Shown: positions 1-8,959, numbered from the stretch's first letter. The stretch is 64,000 bases of DNA from JAGVSR01 sp963778225 (GCA_963778225.1 CAVZTR010000002.1:274883-338882); one strand, 5' to 3'. Numbers and translations are program-made. The notes: generated by a model from the sequence alone, not told the origin.

Positions 1-186
1 ATCGGGCCGCATCGTCCGGCCATGCAGGCCCGCGTCGCGGAAATCCTGGCGATCACGCCTGATCGGGTCGGGATCAAAGCCACCACAATGGAAGAACTGG
101 GCTCGATCGGGCGGCGGGAAGGCATCGTGGCGATGGCCAGCGCGCTTGTTCTGCTTCCGTTCTCCACATCTGCTGGCGTCGCCTGA
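1..186 (+). CDS. ispF: IspF domain, C-terminal end (2-C-methyl-D-erythritol 2,4-cyclodiphosphate synthase), partial
   Basis: The first 61 codons are open from base 1 to a TGA stop at 184-186, so the gene starts before the window. The peptide carries the typical IspF tail, with RVGIKATTMEELGSIGRREG close to the family consensus for the C-terminal strand of the trimeric cyclase. IspF makes the cyclic diphosphate intermediate of the MEP isoprenoid pathway. In many alphaproteobacteria it is the second half of an IspDF fusion that lies just upstream of cinA, as here, but the fusion cannot be seen because the N-terminus is outside the window. The extension after REGIVAMASALVLLPF is short and unremarkable. 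Confidence 0.85.
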   Translation: MGPHRPAMQARVAEILAITPDRVGIKATTMEELGSIGRREGIVAMASALVLLPFSTSAGVA

Positions 187-294
187 GGCCCGCGACATTG
201 ACCCCTCTGGCAGAATCGCGGCACACCCGGCATAGCAGTTGTATGGTCAAAAAGACCTCAAGATCATGAGTCCGACCCTCTCAGAGGCGATGCG

Positions 295-783
295 ATGAAC
301 ATTATGACCCAACCTCTCGAACGTGCGGCCAAAGAGCCGGCCAACATGGTTGATATTGCCGAAACAACGGCGTCGTCCTGTCTGGCCACAAGAGTGCGCC
401 AGCTGTCGCGCATCATCACCCGCGTCTACGATGATGCGATGCGGCCACTCGGCATTACGGCCAGCCAGTACACGCTGCTGGCGCAGCTCGCCGCGCGCGA
501 CGGGATCACGGCGGTCGAGATCGGGCACGAACTCGACATCGAGAAGTCGACGCTGTCACGCAACCTGAAGCGCCTGCTCGCTCTTGGCCTCATCATCATG
601 GATCCGCCGGCAGGGCGTCGCGGTCGCGGCCTTCACCTGACGCCGAAGGGCCAGGGCGTGCTGCGCGACGCGTTTCCGGTTTGGCAGAATGCGCAGAGCC
701 ACGCCACGGCGGTGATGGGCGGCGACTCGCGCGCGACCCTCGATGGGCTTCTGAAGCAGGCTGAAAAGCTCGTCGCTCCCTGA
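295..783 (+). CDS. MarR family transcriptional regulator
   Basis: This 162-residue protein has the MarR winged-helix layout: an N-terminal helix with CLATRVRQLSRIITRVYDDAMRPLGI, the PLGITASQYTLLAQLA segment, a recognition helix around residues 75-95 (ELDIEKSTLSRNLKRL) and a wing with GRRGRGLHLTPKG. MarR proteins are dimeric repressors or activators that usually respond to small aromatic or stress ligands. Nothing in the sequence points to a ligand. The gene sits between ispF and pncC on the same strand and has its own hairpin terminator just after the stop, so it is probably a separate transcript. The ATG at 295 is the first in frame; family length is normal. Confidence 0.88.
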   Translation: MNIMTQPLERAAKEPANMVDIAETTASSCLATRVRQLSRIITRVYDDAMRPLGITASQYTLLAQLAARDGITAVEIGHELDIEKSTLSRNLKRLLALGLIIMDPPAGRRGRGLHLTPKGQGVLRDAFPVWQNAQSHATAVMGGDSRATLDGLLKQAEKLVAP

Positions 784-820
784 GGTTTTGCCCGCTCGCC
801 GGATCGGCGCTAAGTTTAGG

Positions 821-855
821 AGCCGGCGTCTCATTCGAGGCGCCGGCTTTCTCTT
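821..855 (+). terminator. Rho-independent terminator after the MarR gene
   Basis: An 8-bp perfect stem AGCCGGCG / CGCCGGCT (821-828 with 841-848) encloses a 12-base loop and is followed by TTCTCTT. It lies 38 bases after the marR stop and 18 bases before the pncC start, which separates the two transcripts. Confidence 0.7.
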
Positions 856-872
856 GTTCCGGACTGCACCTC

Positions 873-1391
873 ATGCTGGCTGATGACATTCTGGAAACGG
901 CGCGGAGCCTCGTTGCTGCTTATGCGGCGGCTGGATTGAAGCTTGTCACGGCTGAGAGTTGTACCGGCGGGCTCGTTGCGGCGGCCATTACGGATGTCCC
1001 GGGATCATCGGCCGTGCTCGATCGCGGTTTTGTCACCTACTCAAATGAAGCCAAGGCCGAGGCGCTCGGCGTGAGCCTTGACCTGCTCAGGGCACATGGT
1101 GCGGTGAGTGCGCCGGTCGCCGTTGCCATGGCGGAGGGCGCGTTGCGTCATTCGCGCGCCGACGTGGCGGTGTCGATTACGGGCATTGCGGGTCCAGGCG
1201 GCGCGACGGAGACGAAACCGGTCGGACTTGTCCATCTCGCTGTGGCCCGGTCGGGTCGTGGGACCGTAGACGCTGTATGCCACTTCGGCGATCTCGGTCG
1301 CCGACAGGTGCGGGAAGCCGCTGTCCGCAAAGCGTTCGATATGCTGGCGGGGGCGCTCGCCGAGCGCGCCATTCCGGCGCAACGGAGTTGA
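873..1391 (+). CDS. pncC: CinA C-terminal domain protein (nicotinamide-nucleotide amidase, PncC)
   Basis: The 172-residue protein is a stand-alone CinA C-terminal domain. Signature segments are KLVTAESCTGGLVAAAITDV at residues 23-42, FVTYSNEAKAEALGV, and SITGIAGPGGATETKPVGLV. The serine in AESCTGG is the catalytic nucleophile in this amidohydrolase family, which deamidates nicotinamide mononucleotide to nicotinate mononucleotide for NAD recycling. Its position after ispF (IspDF) is common in alphaproteobacteria. The stop overlaps the start of the following pentapeptide-repeat gene by one base (TGATG), so the two are probably translationally coupled. Confidence 0.9.
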   Translation: MLADDILETARSLVAAYAAAGLKLVTAESCTGGLVAAAITDVPGSSAVLDRGFVTYSNEAKAEALGVSLDLLRAHGAVSAPVAVAMAEGALRHSRADVAVSITGIAGPGGATETKPVGLVHLAVARSGRGTVDAVCHFGDLGRRQVREAAVRKAFDMLAGALAERAIPAQRS

Positions 1392-2170
1392 TGATGAGCC
1401 CAATCCACCTTCTCGCAGTCGGTCTTGCGACCCTTCTGGCGGCGCCTCAGGTGCGCGCGGCGGACACGACGGCGCGGGAGGTGACCGAGCAGTTGTTTCG
1501 CGCATCGGGTCCGGTGGATCTATCCGGACGCGATCTTGAAGGGCTCGATCTATCGCTCATCGACTTCAAGAAAACACGCCTGGCGAAGTCGAACATGTTC
1601 GGGGTCAACCTGACGGGATCCAATCTCACCGGCGCCGATCTTTCCTCCGTCAATCTCGACCGGGCCAACATCATCGGCGCGAAGTTCGATGGAGCAAATC
1701 TCTCGGGCGCGAGCCTGTTGCGGCCATCCACGACGATGGGCCGGGAGCCCGGCAGCGAAACGCCGCCAAGCTTTGTTGGTGCGGACATGAAGGGTGCGAA
1801 GGTGTTCGGTCAGCTGAGCCGGGTCGATCTTTCGGGTGCCAACCTGGAGGGCGCAACGCTGGCTCCGTTCGGCAAGACCGGTTTCATCGAAGATCTCTTC
1901 CGGACCGAACTGGAAGGGGCGCAGCTCAACGGCACCAATTTCGGCGGCAGCGACCTCACATACGTTTCGTTCCGGTTTGCGAGCCTCAGGGGTGCCAACC
2001 TCAAGGGTGCAAAGCTCCACAACGCCGATTTTTCCAAGGCTGATCTGACGGATGCCGATCTCACCGGCGCCGACGTGAAGGATGCGGATTTCGACGGCGC
2101 CACTCTGACTGGCGTCAAGGGTCTCGACCGGCTGGCCAGCCGCGATACGGCGCGCAACCTCCAGAATTGA
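1391..2170 (+). CDS. Secreted pentapeptide-repeat protein
   Basis: From the ATG at 1391 (overlapping the pncC stop) the protein has 259 residues. Residues 1-22 form a signal peptide (MMSPIHLLAVGLATLLAAPQ..A). The rest is dominated by A(D/N)LXX pentapeptides, for example LTGSNLTGADLSSVNLDRAN and LRGANLKGAKLHNADFSKAD, which fold as a right-handed quadrilateral beta-helix. The longer open frame that begins at 1277 lies inside pncC and lacks a signal peptide, so the 1391 start is preferred. No enzymatic residues are visible; such periplasmic pentapeptide proteins have no general assigned role. The gene converges with the haem-c/DUF4384 gene 12 bases downstream. Confidence 0.85.
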   Translation: MMSPIHLLAVGLATLLAAPQVRAADTTAREVTEQLFRASGPVDLSGRDLEGLDLSLIDFKKTRLAKSNMFGVNLTGSNLTGADLSSVNLDRANIIGAKFDGANLSGASLLRPSTTMGREPGSETPPSFVGADMKGAKVFGQLSRVDLSGANLEGATLAPFGKTGFIEDLFRTELEGAQLNGTNFGGSDLTYVSFRFASLRGANLKGAKLHNADFSKADLTDADLTGADVKDADFDGATLTGVKGLDRLASRDTARNLQN

Positions 2171-2182
2171 GGACTGAGGCCG

Positions 2183-3817
2183 TTATTTTACTTCGACCGT
2201 CAGCCCAGCGCGGGCTTCTGCCTCGGTGCCTTGAGGAAGTTGCTCGTCGAGTGTTTCAGCGGGTCCGGCGCCGGTGCGAAACTTGCGCAGGTCCTCTTGT
2301 GTCTTCTGGTACTCCGCTTCGCGCTCCGTCGTCTGAAGCAGGAACGTGCGCCAGTCGCCGAGGACGGTGAAGCGCTGGCGTTCGAAATCATGGCCTATGC
2401 CCTGCGGGCGTTTTGCCGTCGCGTTGCAGATCGCTACGACCCCGTGACGGCCCGGCTTATCCAGTCGCAGCTGGAAGGGCGCACCCTCGGGCGGGATTTG
2501 CACAAGGGTTCCGGCCGCGACGCGATTATCGACGATCGCATCATTGGGAAAGAGCACGGTGGCGAGGCCATCGGCTTCCACCGCGATGACTGTGAGATTG
2601 CAGTCTGCGCTCGGGCGCGCGTAAACGGTCAGCAGGTCGCCGGTCTTGTATGAGAACGCATTCGTCCACAAGGCGAGGTCGAGGCTCGGCGCGTCTGCGG
2701 CTGTTGTTTTGAGCGACAGTGCGCGCGCCACCGAGCGGTCCGTCAGATTGGCTTTCAGCAGTTCCCACTCGGCGCGCGGCAAACCCGTTTCGGCAAGCCG
2801 CAGCGCAAGCACCTGTTCACCGTCATCGAGGTTCGCGAGGCTATCGCGCAGGGTGCCTTCATCGAGCATCAGTTCGACCGCTGCACGCTGCAATGAGACG
2901 GTGCGGGTATATTCGCGTGCGAGTGCATCGACGGGATCAATCCCGTCGATGAAGTTCGGCGCGGGTGCGGCCATGGCTTGTGCGATCGGGCCGACGCTCG
3001 CGACCTCCGTCGGCGCCGCCGTTGCGGCCAGCGCCCGCGCTGCCAGCTCTTCGGCTGCGACCACGCCCATGATGTGATCGCCAGGGCCTGCGCGCAAATC
3101 CCACGCCTCGGCCGTCAAGCCGAAATCCGAGGGCCGAAATGCCAAGAGGACGCTAGCTTCGCCAACGGTATCCAGTGTCGTCACCTTGCGCAGTGTCAGG
3201 CGGTTCACCAGAGCGGCAACGGCGTCGCGAAAGGCTGCAAGCGTGGCATCGCTGCGGCAGAGATTGTGCAGGTTGGCGAGGGAGACAAACCGGAGCGGCT
3301 TCGACGCATCCGTTTCGAAGGCTTTGCGCCACGCGGCGATGTCGCGCGTCATGTCGGCAACCGAGACGGCCGGCTTGCCGGCGCACTGGGAGCCGCGCGG
3401 CGCCAGACCTGCGAGCCAATCCCGGACCGCGCCGACTTCGACGGGCGTTGGACCGGGCAGCGGGCCGAAAAACACCGACAGCGGGCGGTGACGTGCGAGC
3501 ATGATCTGATAAAGGCGCGAAGCATCCGGATCGGACGGAACGATCAGGTCGTCGCGCTCCAGCAGCTTCTCGAGGTCGAGGAGGTTGCCGAGGCCGCCCT
3601 TCGCAGGCGGGTTCTCAAGGCGGCCGGTCTGGTGGCATCGGGCACAGTGGGTTTCGAGAACCTGCCTGGCTTTCGTGGCGGGGTCTGGCTCAGCCCTAGC
3701 GGAGGTCGCGTGCAGGAGCACTGCAACGACCGCGCCGAGGGTTGCCCATGCGCGCTGCGCTCGCCGCCAATCCGTATGTCTGTTCGATCTTCGCCGCACG
3801 CTGCGTCCGTCTCCCAC
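2183..3817 (-). CDS. Periplasmic c-type cytochrome-like domain fused to DUF4384
   Basis: The 544-residue protein begins with an arginine-rich stretch and a hydrophobic export segment (residues 22-42, ending SARA). It then has a single haem-c motif, C58-A-R-C-H62, in a context (ETHCARCHQTGRLENPPAKGG) typical of planctomycete-type cytochrome domains. The C-terminal part, about residues 375-480, with TNAFSYKTGDLLTVYARPS and GLATVLFPNDAIVDN, matches DUF4384, a beta-rich domain often found next to caspase-like or FHA modules. The central ~250 residues contain no motif I recognise. Co-occurrence of haem c and DUF4384 in one chain is unusual. A role in redox or envelope stress is only a guess. Convergent with the pentapeptide gene; no operon partner. 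Confidence 0.75.
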   Translation of the reverse strand: MGDGRSVRRRSNRHTDWRRAQRAWATLGAVVAVLLHATSARAEPDPATKARQVLETHCARCHQTGRLENPPAKGGLGNLLDLEKLLERDDLIVPSDPDASRLYQIMLARHRPLSVFFGPLPGPTPVEVGAVRDWLAGLAPRGSQCAGKPAVSVADMTRDIAAWRKAFETDASKPLRFVSLANLHNLCRSDATLAAFRDAVAALVNRLTLRKVTTLDTVGEASVLLAFRPSDFGLTAEAWDLRAGPGDHIMGVVAAEELAARALAATAAPTEVASVGPIAQAMAAPAPNFIDGIDPVDALAREYTRTVSLQRAAVELMLDEGTLRDSLANLDDGEQVLALRLAETGLPRAEWELLKANLTDRSVARALSLKTTAADAPSLDLALWTNAFSYKTGDLLTVYARPSADCNLTVIAVEADGLATVLFPNDAIVDNRVAAGTLVQIPPEGAPFQLRLDKPGRHGVVAICNATAKRPQGIGHDFERQRFTVLGDWRTFLLQTTEREAEYQKTQEDLRKFRTGAGPAETLDEQLPQGTEAEARAGLTVEVK

Positions 3818-3910
3818 GCCCCGCTCTTCGGCGGCACCATAACGGGGGCGATGCGGCGGGCCTAGGGCTGGTCGGCCACACGCAGGGGCTGAGCACGGCC
3901 ACAGAACATG

Positions 3911-4351
3911 TCAGCGCGGCGTCTTGGGAGCGATAACGGTGACGGGAAGGCCCGTGGCGCTGCTGATGCGACCAGCGACCCGGCCGGTAAAGGCTCCGGC
4001 AAGGGCCAGACAAATCCGGGACGCCAGCGTACTGCGGGGTTCTGCGACAAAGATCTGGTCGCAGGTTTCCTGCGCCGCGACGCGCGTGACGACATCGCCC
4101 TTCTCACCCCGCTCAAGGCGTGTTCGGGCTTGAATGCCGCGTGCTGCGACGGTTGACCGGGCGCGAGAGATGATCTGCTTGGTGCCGGTGCGCAGGCGGC
4201 GGGGGCGCCTCAGTTCCCATGCAGGCGGATCCGGCTCGATACAGAGCAGGATGAGTTCTGAGCCCGCCACGGCGTCCGCCACGTCCATGGCTCGCTCCAG
4301 AGCCTCAGCGGCTTCTGGGCTCCCATCGACAACGACAAGCAGGCGGGACAT
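3911..4351 (-). CDS. Universal stress protein, UspA family
   Basis: The 146-residue protein from the ATG at 4351 begins with MSRLLVVVDGSPEAAEALERA, the ATP-binding-type Usp N-terminus, and ends with the beta5 region GRISSATGLPVTVIAPK. The internal TRVAAQETCDQIFVAEPRS segment matches the family fold, although the usual G-2X-G-9X-G(S/T) loop is not clear, so nucleotide binding is uncertain. The open frame extends upstream to 4615, but that part is low-complexity and lacks a good ribosome site, so it is left out. Usp proteins accumulate under starvation, oxygen limitation and other stresses. It is a single-gene unit on the minus strand. Confidence 0.82.
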   Translation of the reverse strand: MSRLLVVVDGSPEAAEALERAMDVADAVAGSELILLCIEPDPPAWELRRPRRLRTGTKQIISRARSTVAARGIQARTRLERGEKGDVVTRVAAQETCDQIFVAEPRSTLASRICLALAGAFTGRVAGRISSATGLPVTVIAPKTPR

Positions 4352-4442
4352 CGGTCTTTTGGGCTTTCTGTGAAGCGGGGGAGTGTGGTGGCACCTCTCG
4401 GTTGCACTTTGGCCGAGGCCTCCCCAATTCAACCCATCGGCA

Positions 4443-4637
4443 TCAGGCGGCCGGCGCGGGGTCGATTGGAGGTTCGGTGTCGTTGGCGGGACGCGGCACG
4501 GAGTTGTTTTCATTCGGTGAGGCGATCGCTTCGGACTGCAGGATGACGCTGCGACTCTGGACGAAGCCGCCCTGGGAATAGACGGCCGGCAGATCGACGA
4601 GAACGGGTGTGGCAATATTCTTTGTGCTGTCCGGCAT
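4443..4637 (-). CDS. Small hypothetical protein
   Basis: A 64-residue protein beginning MPDSTKNIATPVLVDLPAVY. The ATG at 4637 has a good ribosome site (AGGGG six bases upstream), which is better than the in-frame ATG at 4664. It has no membrane segment or signal peptide; the C-terminal half is rich in P, N, E and A and looks disordered (SVPRPANDTEPPIDPAPAA). I do not recognise a family. It lies between the Usp gene and the divergent MASE1 kinase. Existence is supported by the ribosome site and by the absence of a competing frame. Confidence 0.5.
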   Translation of the reverse strand: MPDSTKNIATPVLVDLPAVYSQGGFVQSRSVILQSEAIASPNENNSVPRPANDTEPPIDPAPAA

Positions 4638-4826
4638 CGTCGGCCCCTTCGGTTTCCTACCCATGGTGGTCGGCGACGATGAGAATCTCTCGTTTTACAA
4701 TTTGGAGCCAGAAGGCAGGAGTGCGTAGCCCGGCGGCCTACGTAGCGTTACTAATCGAGCCGCACGCCGTGCGGTGTCACAAGCGCAGGCGAAGCGTCGT
4801 CTGCTTCAGGGAGATGGTCCGGCACG

Positions 4827-6407
4827 ATGTCCGCTACGACAACAACACGGCATTGGCTGATCGGGCTTGGCTTCCTGGCGGCGTACGTCGCGCTCGACTA
4901 TGTGAGTTACGTGAAGCCCTACCGCGATGTCGGCATCACGCCGTGGAACCCGCCGGCGGGCCTGGCCATCGCCTTCGTATTTTTGGAAGGGCTGCCGATC
5001 GTTCCATTCGTGCTGGTCGCACCCCTGCTCGCAGATGCTCTCGTGCGCCAGATCCCGCTGCCGCTGGCCGCCGACGTGCTCGGCTCGCTGTTGGTCGGCA
5101 GCACGTTCGTCGCTGCGGGACTAACGCTCCAGCGCATGGGCCACTTCGATCCACGCTTTCGCAAAGTCCGTGACGTTCTCACCCTGGTCGCAGTAGCGGC
5201 CAGCACCGCCATTCTCGCCGCAGGGATCCTGGTCGCGCTGTTTCTGGCGACGGGTCTGTTGATGCGTGAAGAGGCGCTGATCGTTATGTGGAAGTCCACC
5301 GTCGGCGACATGATCGGCATTCTCACCGTTGCGCCGATGGTTCTGCTGTGGCGAACCTATCAGCCCTGGCCGGCTCTCGATGCCTGGATGCCGCTGCAGC
5401 TGTTATCGATCATGGCCGCGCTGGTGATCGTGTTCGGTTATCAAGACGCCACCGCCTTCCAACTGTTCTACCTGCTTTTCCTGCCCGTGCTTTGGGTTGC
5501 GCTGACACATGGTCCGCCCGGGGCCGTGATCGCGCTGGCGGCGGTGCAGATCGGGATTGTGATCGGCGCGGAGATTCGGTTCGGTGCGGATCCGGGGTTT
5601 AGTGCGCTGCAGGTGCTGATGACGGCACTGGTCATCACTGGCCTCATTGTCGGTGCCATCGTTGCGGAGCGTGAAGATGCGGCGGCTCGGCTGCGGGATC
5701 AGCAGGCAGCACTTAATCGGACCCTGCGCATCCGCTCGGCGGGAGAAATCGCGGCAACCATCGCGCATGAGATGAAGCAGCCGCTGACGGCGCTTGCGAC
5801 ATACGGCGGGATCGCCGCCAAAGCCCTTCGCGACGGCGACACGGCCCTTGCCACACGTGCCGTTGAAAAAGTCGAGAGCGAGAGCCAGCGTGCGGCGACC
5901 GTCCTCACCGGCATCCGTGATCTTTTGCGGCAAGGTGCAATCAGCAAGACGGAAGTTGATCTCGACGCGGCGTTCGCGCAGATCTCGGAGCTGCTGCGCA
6001 GCGACCTCGGCAAGCGAGGCGTCGCGCTCTCCTTCTCCATCGACGACCGCGTGCCACCGATCATCGCCGATCCGGTTCAGTTGCAGCAGGCGCTGCACAA
6101 TCTTGTCGTCAACGGCGCAGAAGCCATCGAAAGCGTCGGACGGCAGGGGCGTGTCACGGTGCGCGCGGTTCGCTCAGGCGATCGCGATATCCGTATCGAC
6201 GTGGCCGATGACGGGCCCGGTTTTCCGCCCGCCTACGACATCACCGATCCGCCCCCGTTCACGTCGACCAAGTCGGACGGGTCCGGCATCGGCCTTACCG
6301 TCGTGCGCTCCATCGCGGAAGCCCACGGGGGCAGATTCAGTATCCAATCTTCGGCGCGTGGCGCCAGCGTCAGCCTCAGCCTCCCCATTTCTGGAGAACT
6401 ATCATGA
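4827..6407 (+). CDS. MASE1-domain sensor histidine kinase
   Basis: The 526-residue protein starts with about eight membrane segments (residues 8-285) whose pattern, including WNPPAGLAIAFVFLEG, fits the MASE1 integral-membrane sensor domain. A short linker leads to a dimerisation/phosphoacceptor helix with IAHEMKQPLTALATY (phospho-His about residue 314), then an ATPase domain with N-box LHNLVVNGAEAIES, G1 VADDGPGFP and G2 GSGIGLTVV. The gene overlaps the following response regulator by four bases (ATGA), so the pair forms one two-component system. The stimulus is not visible. The kinase core is of the kind paired with FixJ/TodT-type regulators. Confidence 0.88.
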   Translation: MSATTTTRHWLIGLGFLAAYVALDYVSYVKPYRDVGITPWNPPAGLAIAFVFLEGLPIVPFVLVAPLLADALVRQIPLPLAADVLGSLLVGSTFVAAGLTLQRMGHFDPRFRKVRDVLTLVAVAASTAILAAGILVALFLATGLLMREEALIVMWKSTVGDMIGILTVAPMVLLWRTYQPWPALDAWMPLQLLSIMAALVIVFGYQDATAFQLFYLLFLPVLWVALTHGPPGAVIALAAVQIGIVIGAEIRFGADPGFSALQVLMTALVITGLIVGAIVAEREDAAARLRDQQAALNRTLRIRSAGEIAATIAHEMKQPLTALATYGGIAAKALRDGDTALATRAVEKVESESQRAATVLTGIRDLLRQGAISKTEVDLDAAFAQISELLRSDLGKRGVALSFSIDDRVPPIIADPVQLQQALHNLVVNGAEAIESVGRQGRVTVRAVRSGDRDIRIDVADDGPGFPPAYDITDPPPFTSTKSDGSGIGLTVVRSIAEAHGGRFSIQSSARGASVSLSLPISGELS

Positions 6408-7003
6408 GCGAGACCGTTTCCATCATCGATGACGAGGCGTCGGTTCGCGATGCCGTTGCCATGCTGCTCGAGACGAACGGATACGCGGTCGCGTCCTATG
6501 CCAGCGTCGGCGAATTTCTCAGCGCTCCGTTCACGCCGGGAGCGGTCGTGAGTGATGTCCGCATGCCAGAGGCGACGGGGCTTGATCTTCTGCGCCGCAT
6601 GCAAGCCGGCGAGGATCCCCGTCCGATCATTCTTCTTACCGGACACGGCGACATCGAGATGGCGGTCCAGGCGCTGAAGCTCGGCGCTTTCGACTTCATC
6701 GAGAAGCCGTTCGATCTCGATCGCCTGCTCGCTGCGGTCGCCTCGGCGCTGGAGACGTCGGTCACGTCGCTCAAGACGAACCTCGAGTTGCAGGGGCTGA
6801 AGACCAAGTACGCGTCGCTGTCCGAACGGCAGCGGGACACGATGCACCTCCTGATCCGGGGACTTTCGAACAAGGAAATTGGTCTTGAGCTCGGGATCAG
6901 TCCGCGCACCGTCGAAATCCACCGGACGTGGGTGATGACGCGCATGCAGGCGAAATCGATGGCTGACCTCGTGCGGATGGGTTTGGCGCTGGGTCTCGCC
7001 TGA
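6404..7003 (+). CDS. FixJ/NarL-type response regulator (receiver + LuxR HTH)
   Basis: The 199-residue protein has a receiver domain (residues 1-120) with acidic pair DDE near residue 9, phospho-acceptor D51 in VVSDVRMPEATG, the LLTGHGD switch and K in FIEKPFD. A LuxR-type helix-turn-helix follows (residues 135-195: LSERQRDTMHLLIRGLSNKEIG and TVEIHRTWVMTRM). This arrangement matches FixJ/TtrR-like activators. It starts at an ATG that overlaps the kinase stop, with GGAG seven bases upstream. It is the cognate partner of the MASE1 kinase. The target genes are unknown; the ThDP enzyme 115 bases downstream on the same strand is one candidate. Confidence 0.9.
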   Translation: MSETVSIIDDEASVRDAVAMLLETNGYAVASYASVGEFLSAPFTPGAVVSDVRMPEATGLDLLRRMQAGEDPRPIILLTGHGDIEMAVQALKLGAFDFIEKPFDLDRLLAAVASALETSVTSLKTNLELQGLKTKYASLSERQRDTMHLLIRGLSNKEIGLELGISPRTVEIHRTWVMTRMQAKSMADLVRMGLALGLA

Positions 7004-7117
7004 CGTTTTGATCGCGGCCGTCAACTGAACTGCCAGTTTTTAGCGGAAGCCGGCTGCCGCCTCGCGTAGAAAGATCGCGGGGGCTGTGCTTTTGCAGCCT
7101 GTTGGCGATGGATTGCG

Positions 7118-8782
7118 ATGCGCACAGGTGGCCGGATACTCGTCGATCAGCTCGCCTTGCAGGGGGCGGGAGCCGCCTATCTCGTACCCGGCGAAAGCTT
7201 CCTTGCGGTGCTTGATGCATTGTTCGACTCGACCGCCGTGCGGACGATTGTCTGTCGGCACGAGGGTGGCGCGGCGATGATGGCGGAGGCGGCGGGCCGG
7301 CTGACCGGACGGCCCGGTATCGCTTTCGTGACGCGGGCGCCGGGTGCCACGAATGCGGCTTCGGGCGTCTATGTCGCCGCGCAAGGCCAGACGCCGATGA
7401 TCCTGTTCGTCGGATTGCCCCCGCGCGCACGCGCACATCTCACCGCGTTCCAGGATTTCGATCTCGCCGGTCTCTACGGTGGCATGGCCAAGCACGTGGA
7501 GATCGCATCGGCGGCCGCGCGCCTGCCCGAAACGGTGTCGCGCGCCTACGCCATCGCGCTCAATGGGCGGCCGGGTCCGGTGGTCATAGGTCTTCCCGAG
7601 GACGTGCTGTCGGAGACCGCCGACGTCCCTGATGCGCCGTACATCGAGGCCGCCCGTTCGGAACCCTCACAGGCCGCGATGGACGAGATTGCGGCGCTCC
7701 TTGCAGCCGCCGAGCAGCCGTTCATCATTGTGGGCGGGCCGAACTGGTCTGCGGCCGCGCAGGAGGCCGTGCAAGCGTTTGCGTCGGCGTTTGATCTGCC
7801 TGTGGCGGCGGCGTTTCGCGCGCAGGATTATCTCGACAATCGTCACCCGTCGTATTGCGGGCACATTGGGATCAACATGGACGAGCGGCTGGCGACGGCC
7901 ATCCGCGCGGCCGATCTCATCCTGGTGATCGGCGCGCCGCTGGACGAGATCGGAACGGCCGGCTGGACGGTCATCGCGTCGCCCGTTCCGGCGCAGCGCA
8001 TCATCCACGTGCATCCGGGAGGTACGGATCCGCGCGACGGTGTCCGCGTTGCGCAGCAGATCGTGTCGTCGTCAGAGGGGTTCGCCCTGGCGCTCGCATC
8101 GCTCAAGCCGCCCAATGTCAAGCGCTGGCGCACGTTCCGGCGCGATCTCAGAGCGGCGTTCGAGCGGTCCCAGCGCCCCTTGCCGACACCGGGCGCGGTG
8201 CAATTCGCCAAAGTCGTGCGCATGGTCTCGGAGCAGATGCCCGAATTGTCGATCATTGCGAGCGGGGCCGGCAACTACAGCCAGTTCGTGCATCGCTACA
8301 CGAGCTACAAGACTTATCCCTCGAGCCTTGCTCCAGCCTCAGGCTCGATGGGCTACGGCCTACCTGCCGCGATCGCGGCCAAGATCCAATATCCGGAACG
8401 CACGGTGATTGCTTTCGCCGGCGACGGCTGCTTCATGATGACCGCGCAGGAACTCGCCACCGCCGTTCAGTATGATCTGCCAATTGTGCTCATCATCGCC
8501 GACAACAGCATGTACGGCACCATCCGGATGCACCAGGAGAAGACCTATCCCGGACGCGTCAGCGGTACGAGCCTCGTCAATCCGGATTTCGCGCACATGG
8601 CGCGGAGTTTCGGAGCATGGGGCGTGACGGTGACGGAGACAGGTGATTTCGAAGCGGCGTTCGCCAACGCGTTGGCATTCGAGGGGCCAGCCGTGATCGT
8701 CTTGAAACTCGATCCAAACGCGATCACGCCCGGCACAACGCTCGAAGCATTTCGCAAGATCGGCAGCGCTCGAAAAGACTGA
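7118..8782 (+). CDS. Thiamine-diphosphate-dependent enzyme of the acetolactate synthase large-subunit family
   Basis: The 554-residue protein has the three-domain ThDP layout: Pyr domain (residues 1-165) with catalytic Glu in IVCRHEGGAAMMAEA, a central dinucleotide-type domain, and a PP domain with the ThDP/Mg motif GDGCFMM...ADNSMYGTIRMHQ. The family includes acetolactate synthase, benzoylformate decarboxylase, oxalyl-CoA decarboxylase and sulfoacetaldehyde acetyltransferase. There is no ilvN small subunit nearby, so a catabolic carboligase or decarboxylase role is at least as likely as branched-chain amino-acid synthesis. The substrate cannot be read from sequence. It follows the two-component pair on the same strand. 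Confidence 0.82.
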   Translation: MRTGGRILVDQLALQGAGAAYLVPGESFLAVLDALFDSTAVRTIVCRHEGGAAMMAEAAGRLTGRPGIAFVTRAPGATNAASGVYVAAQGQTPMILFVGLPPRARAHLTAFQDFDLAGLYGGMAKHVEIASAAARLPETVSRAYAIALNGRPGPVVIGLPEDVLSETADVPDAPYIEAARSEPSQAAMDEIAALLAAAEQPFIIVGGPNWSAAAQEAVQAFASAFDLPVAAAFRAQDYLDNRHPSYCGHIGINMDERLATAIRAADLILVIGAPLDEIGTAGWTVIASPVPAQRIIHVHPGGTDPRDGVRVAQQIVSSSEGFALALASLKPPNVKRWRTFRRDLRAAFERSQRPLPTPGAVQFAKVVRMVSEQMPELSIIASGAGNYSQFVHRYTSYKTYPSSLAPASGSMGYGLPAAIAAKIQYPERTVIAFAGDGCFMMTAQELATAVQYDLPIVLIIADNSMYGTIRMHQEKTYPGRVSGTSLVNPDFAHMARSFGAWGVTVTETGDFEAAFANALAFEGPAVIVLKLDPNAITPGTTLEAFRKIGSARKD

Positions 8783-8959
8783 TGGTTACGCCTTCGTTTC
8801 GCAGTGTCCCGCGAGGCCTTAACGAGACGTAAAAATCCGGTCGAGTGAGTTAGGCATACGCGCGGCTGTTCCTCGACTGTCAGCGAAAATTGGCCTAAAT
8901 ACTTTCTCAACGCCGCCGAACACAGCGAAGCTGAACACGACCTTCAAGAGCACCCGCAC

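Noticed and set aside
2978..3865. Plus-strand open frame of 295 codons antisense to the haem-c/DUF4384 gene
   Set aside because: It is arginine- and glycine-rich shadow sequence of a high-GC gene with a haem motif and signal peptide on the other strand. No family motif or ribosome site.
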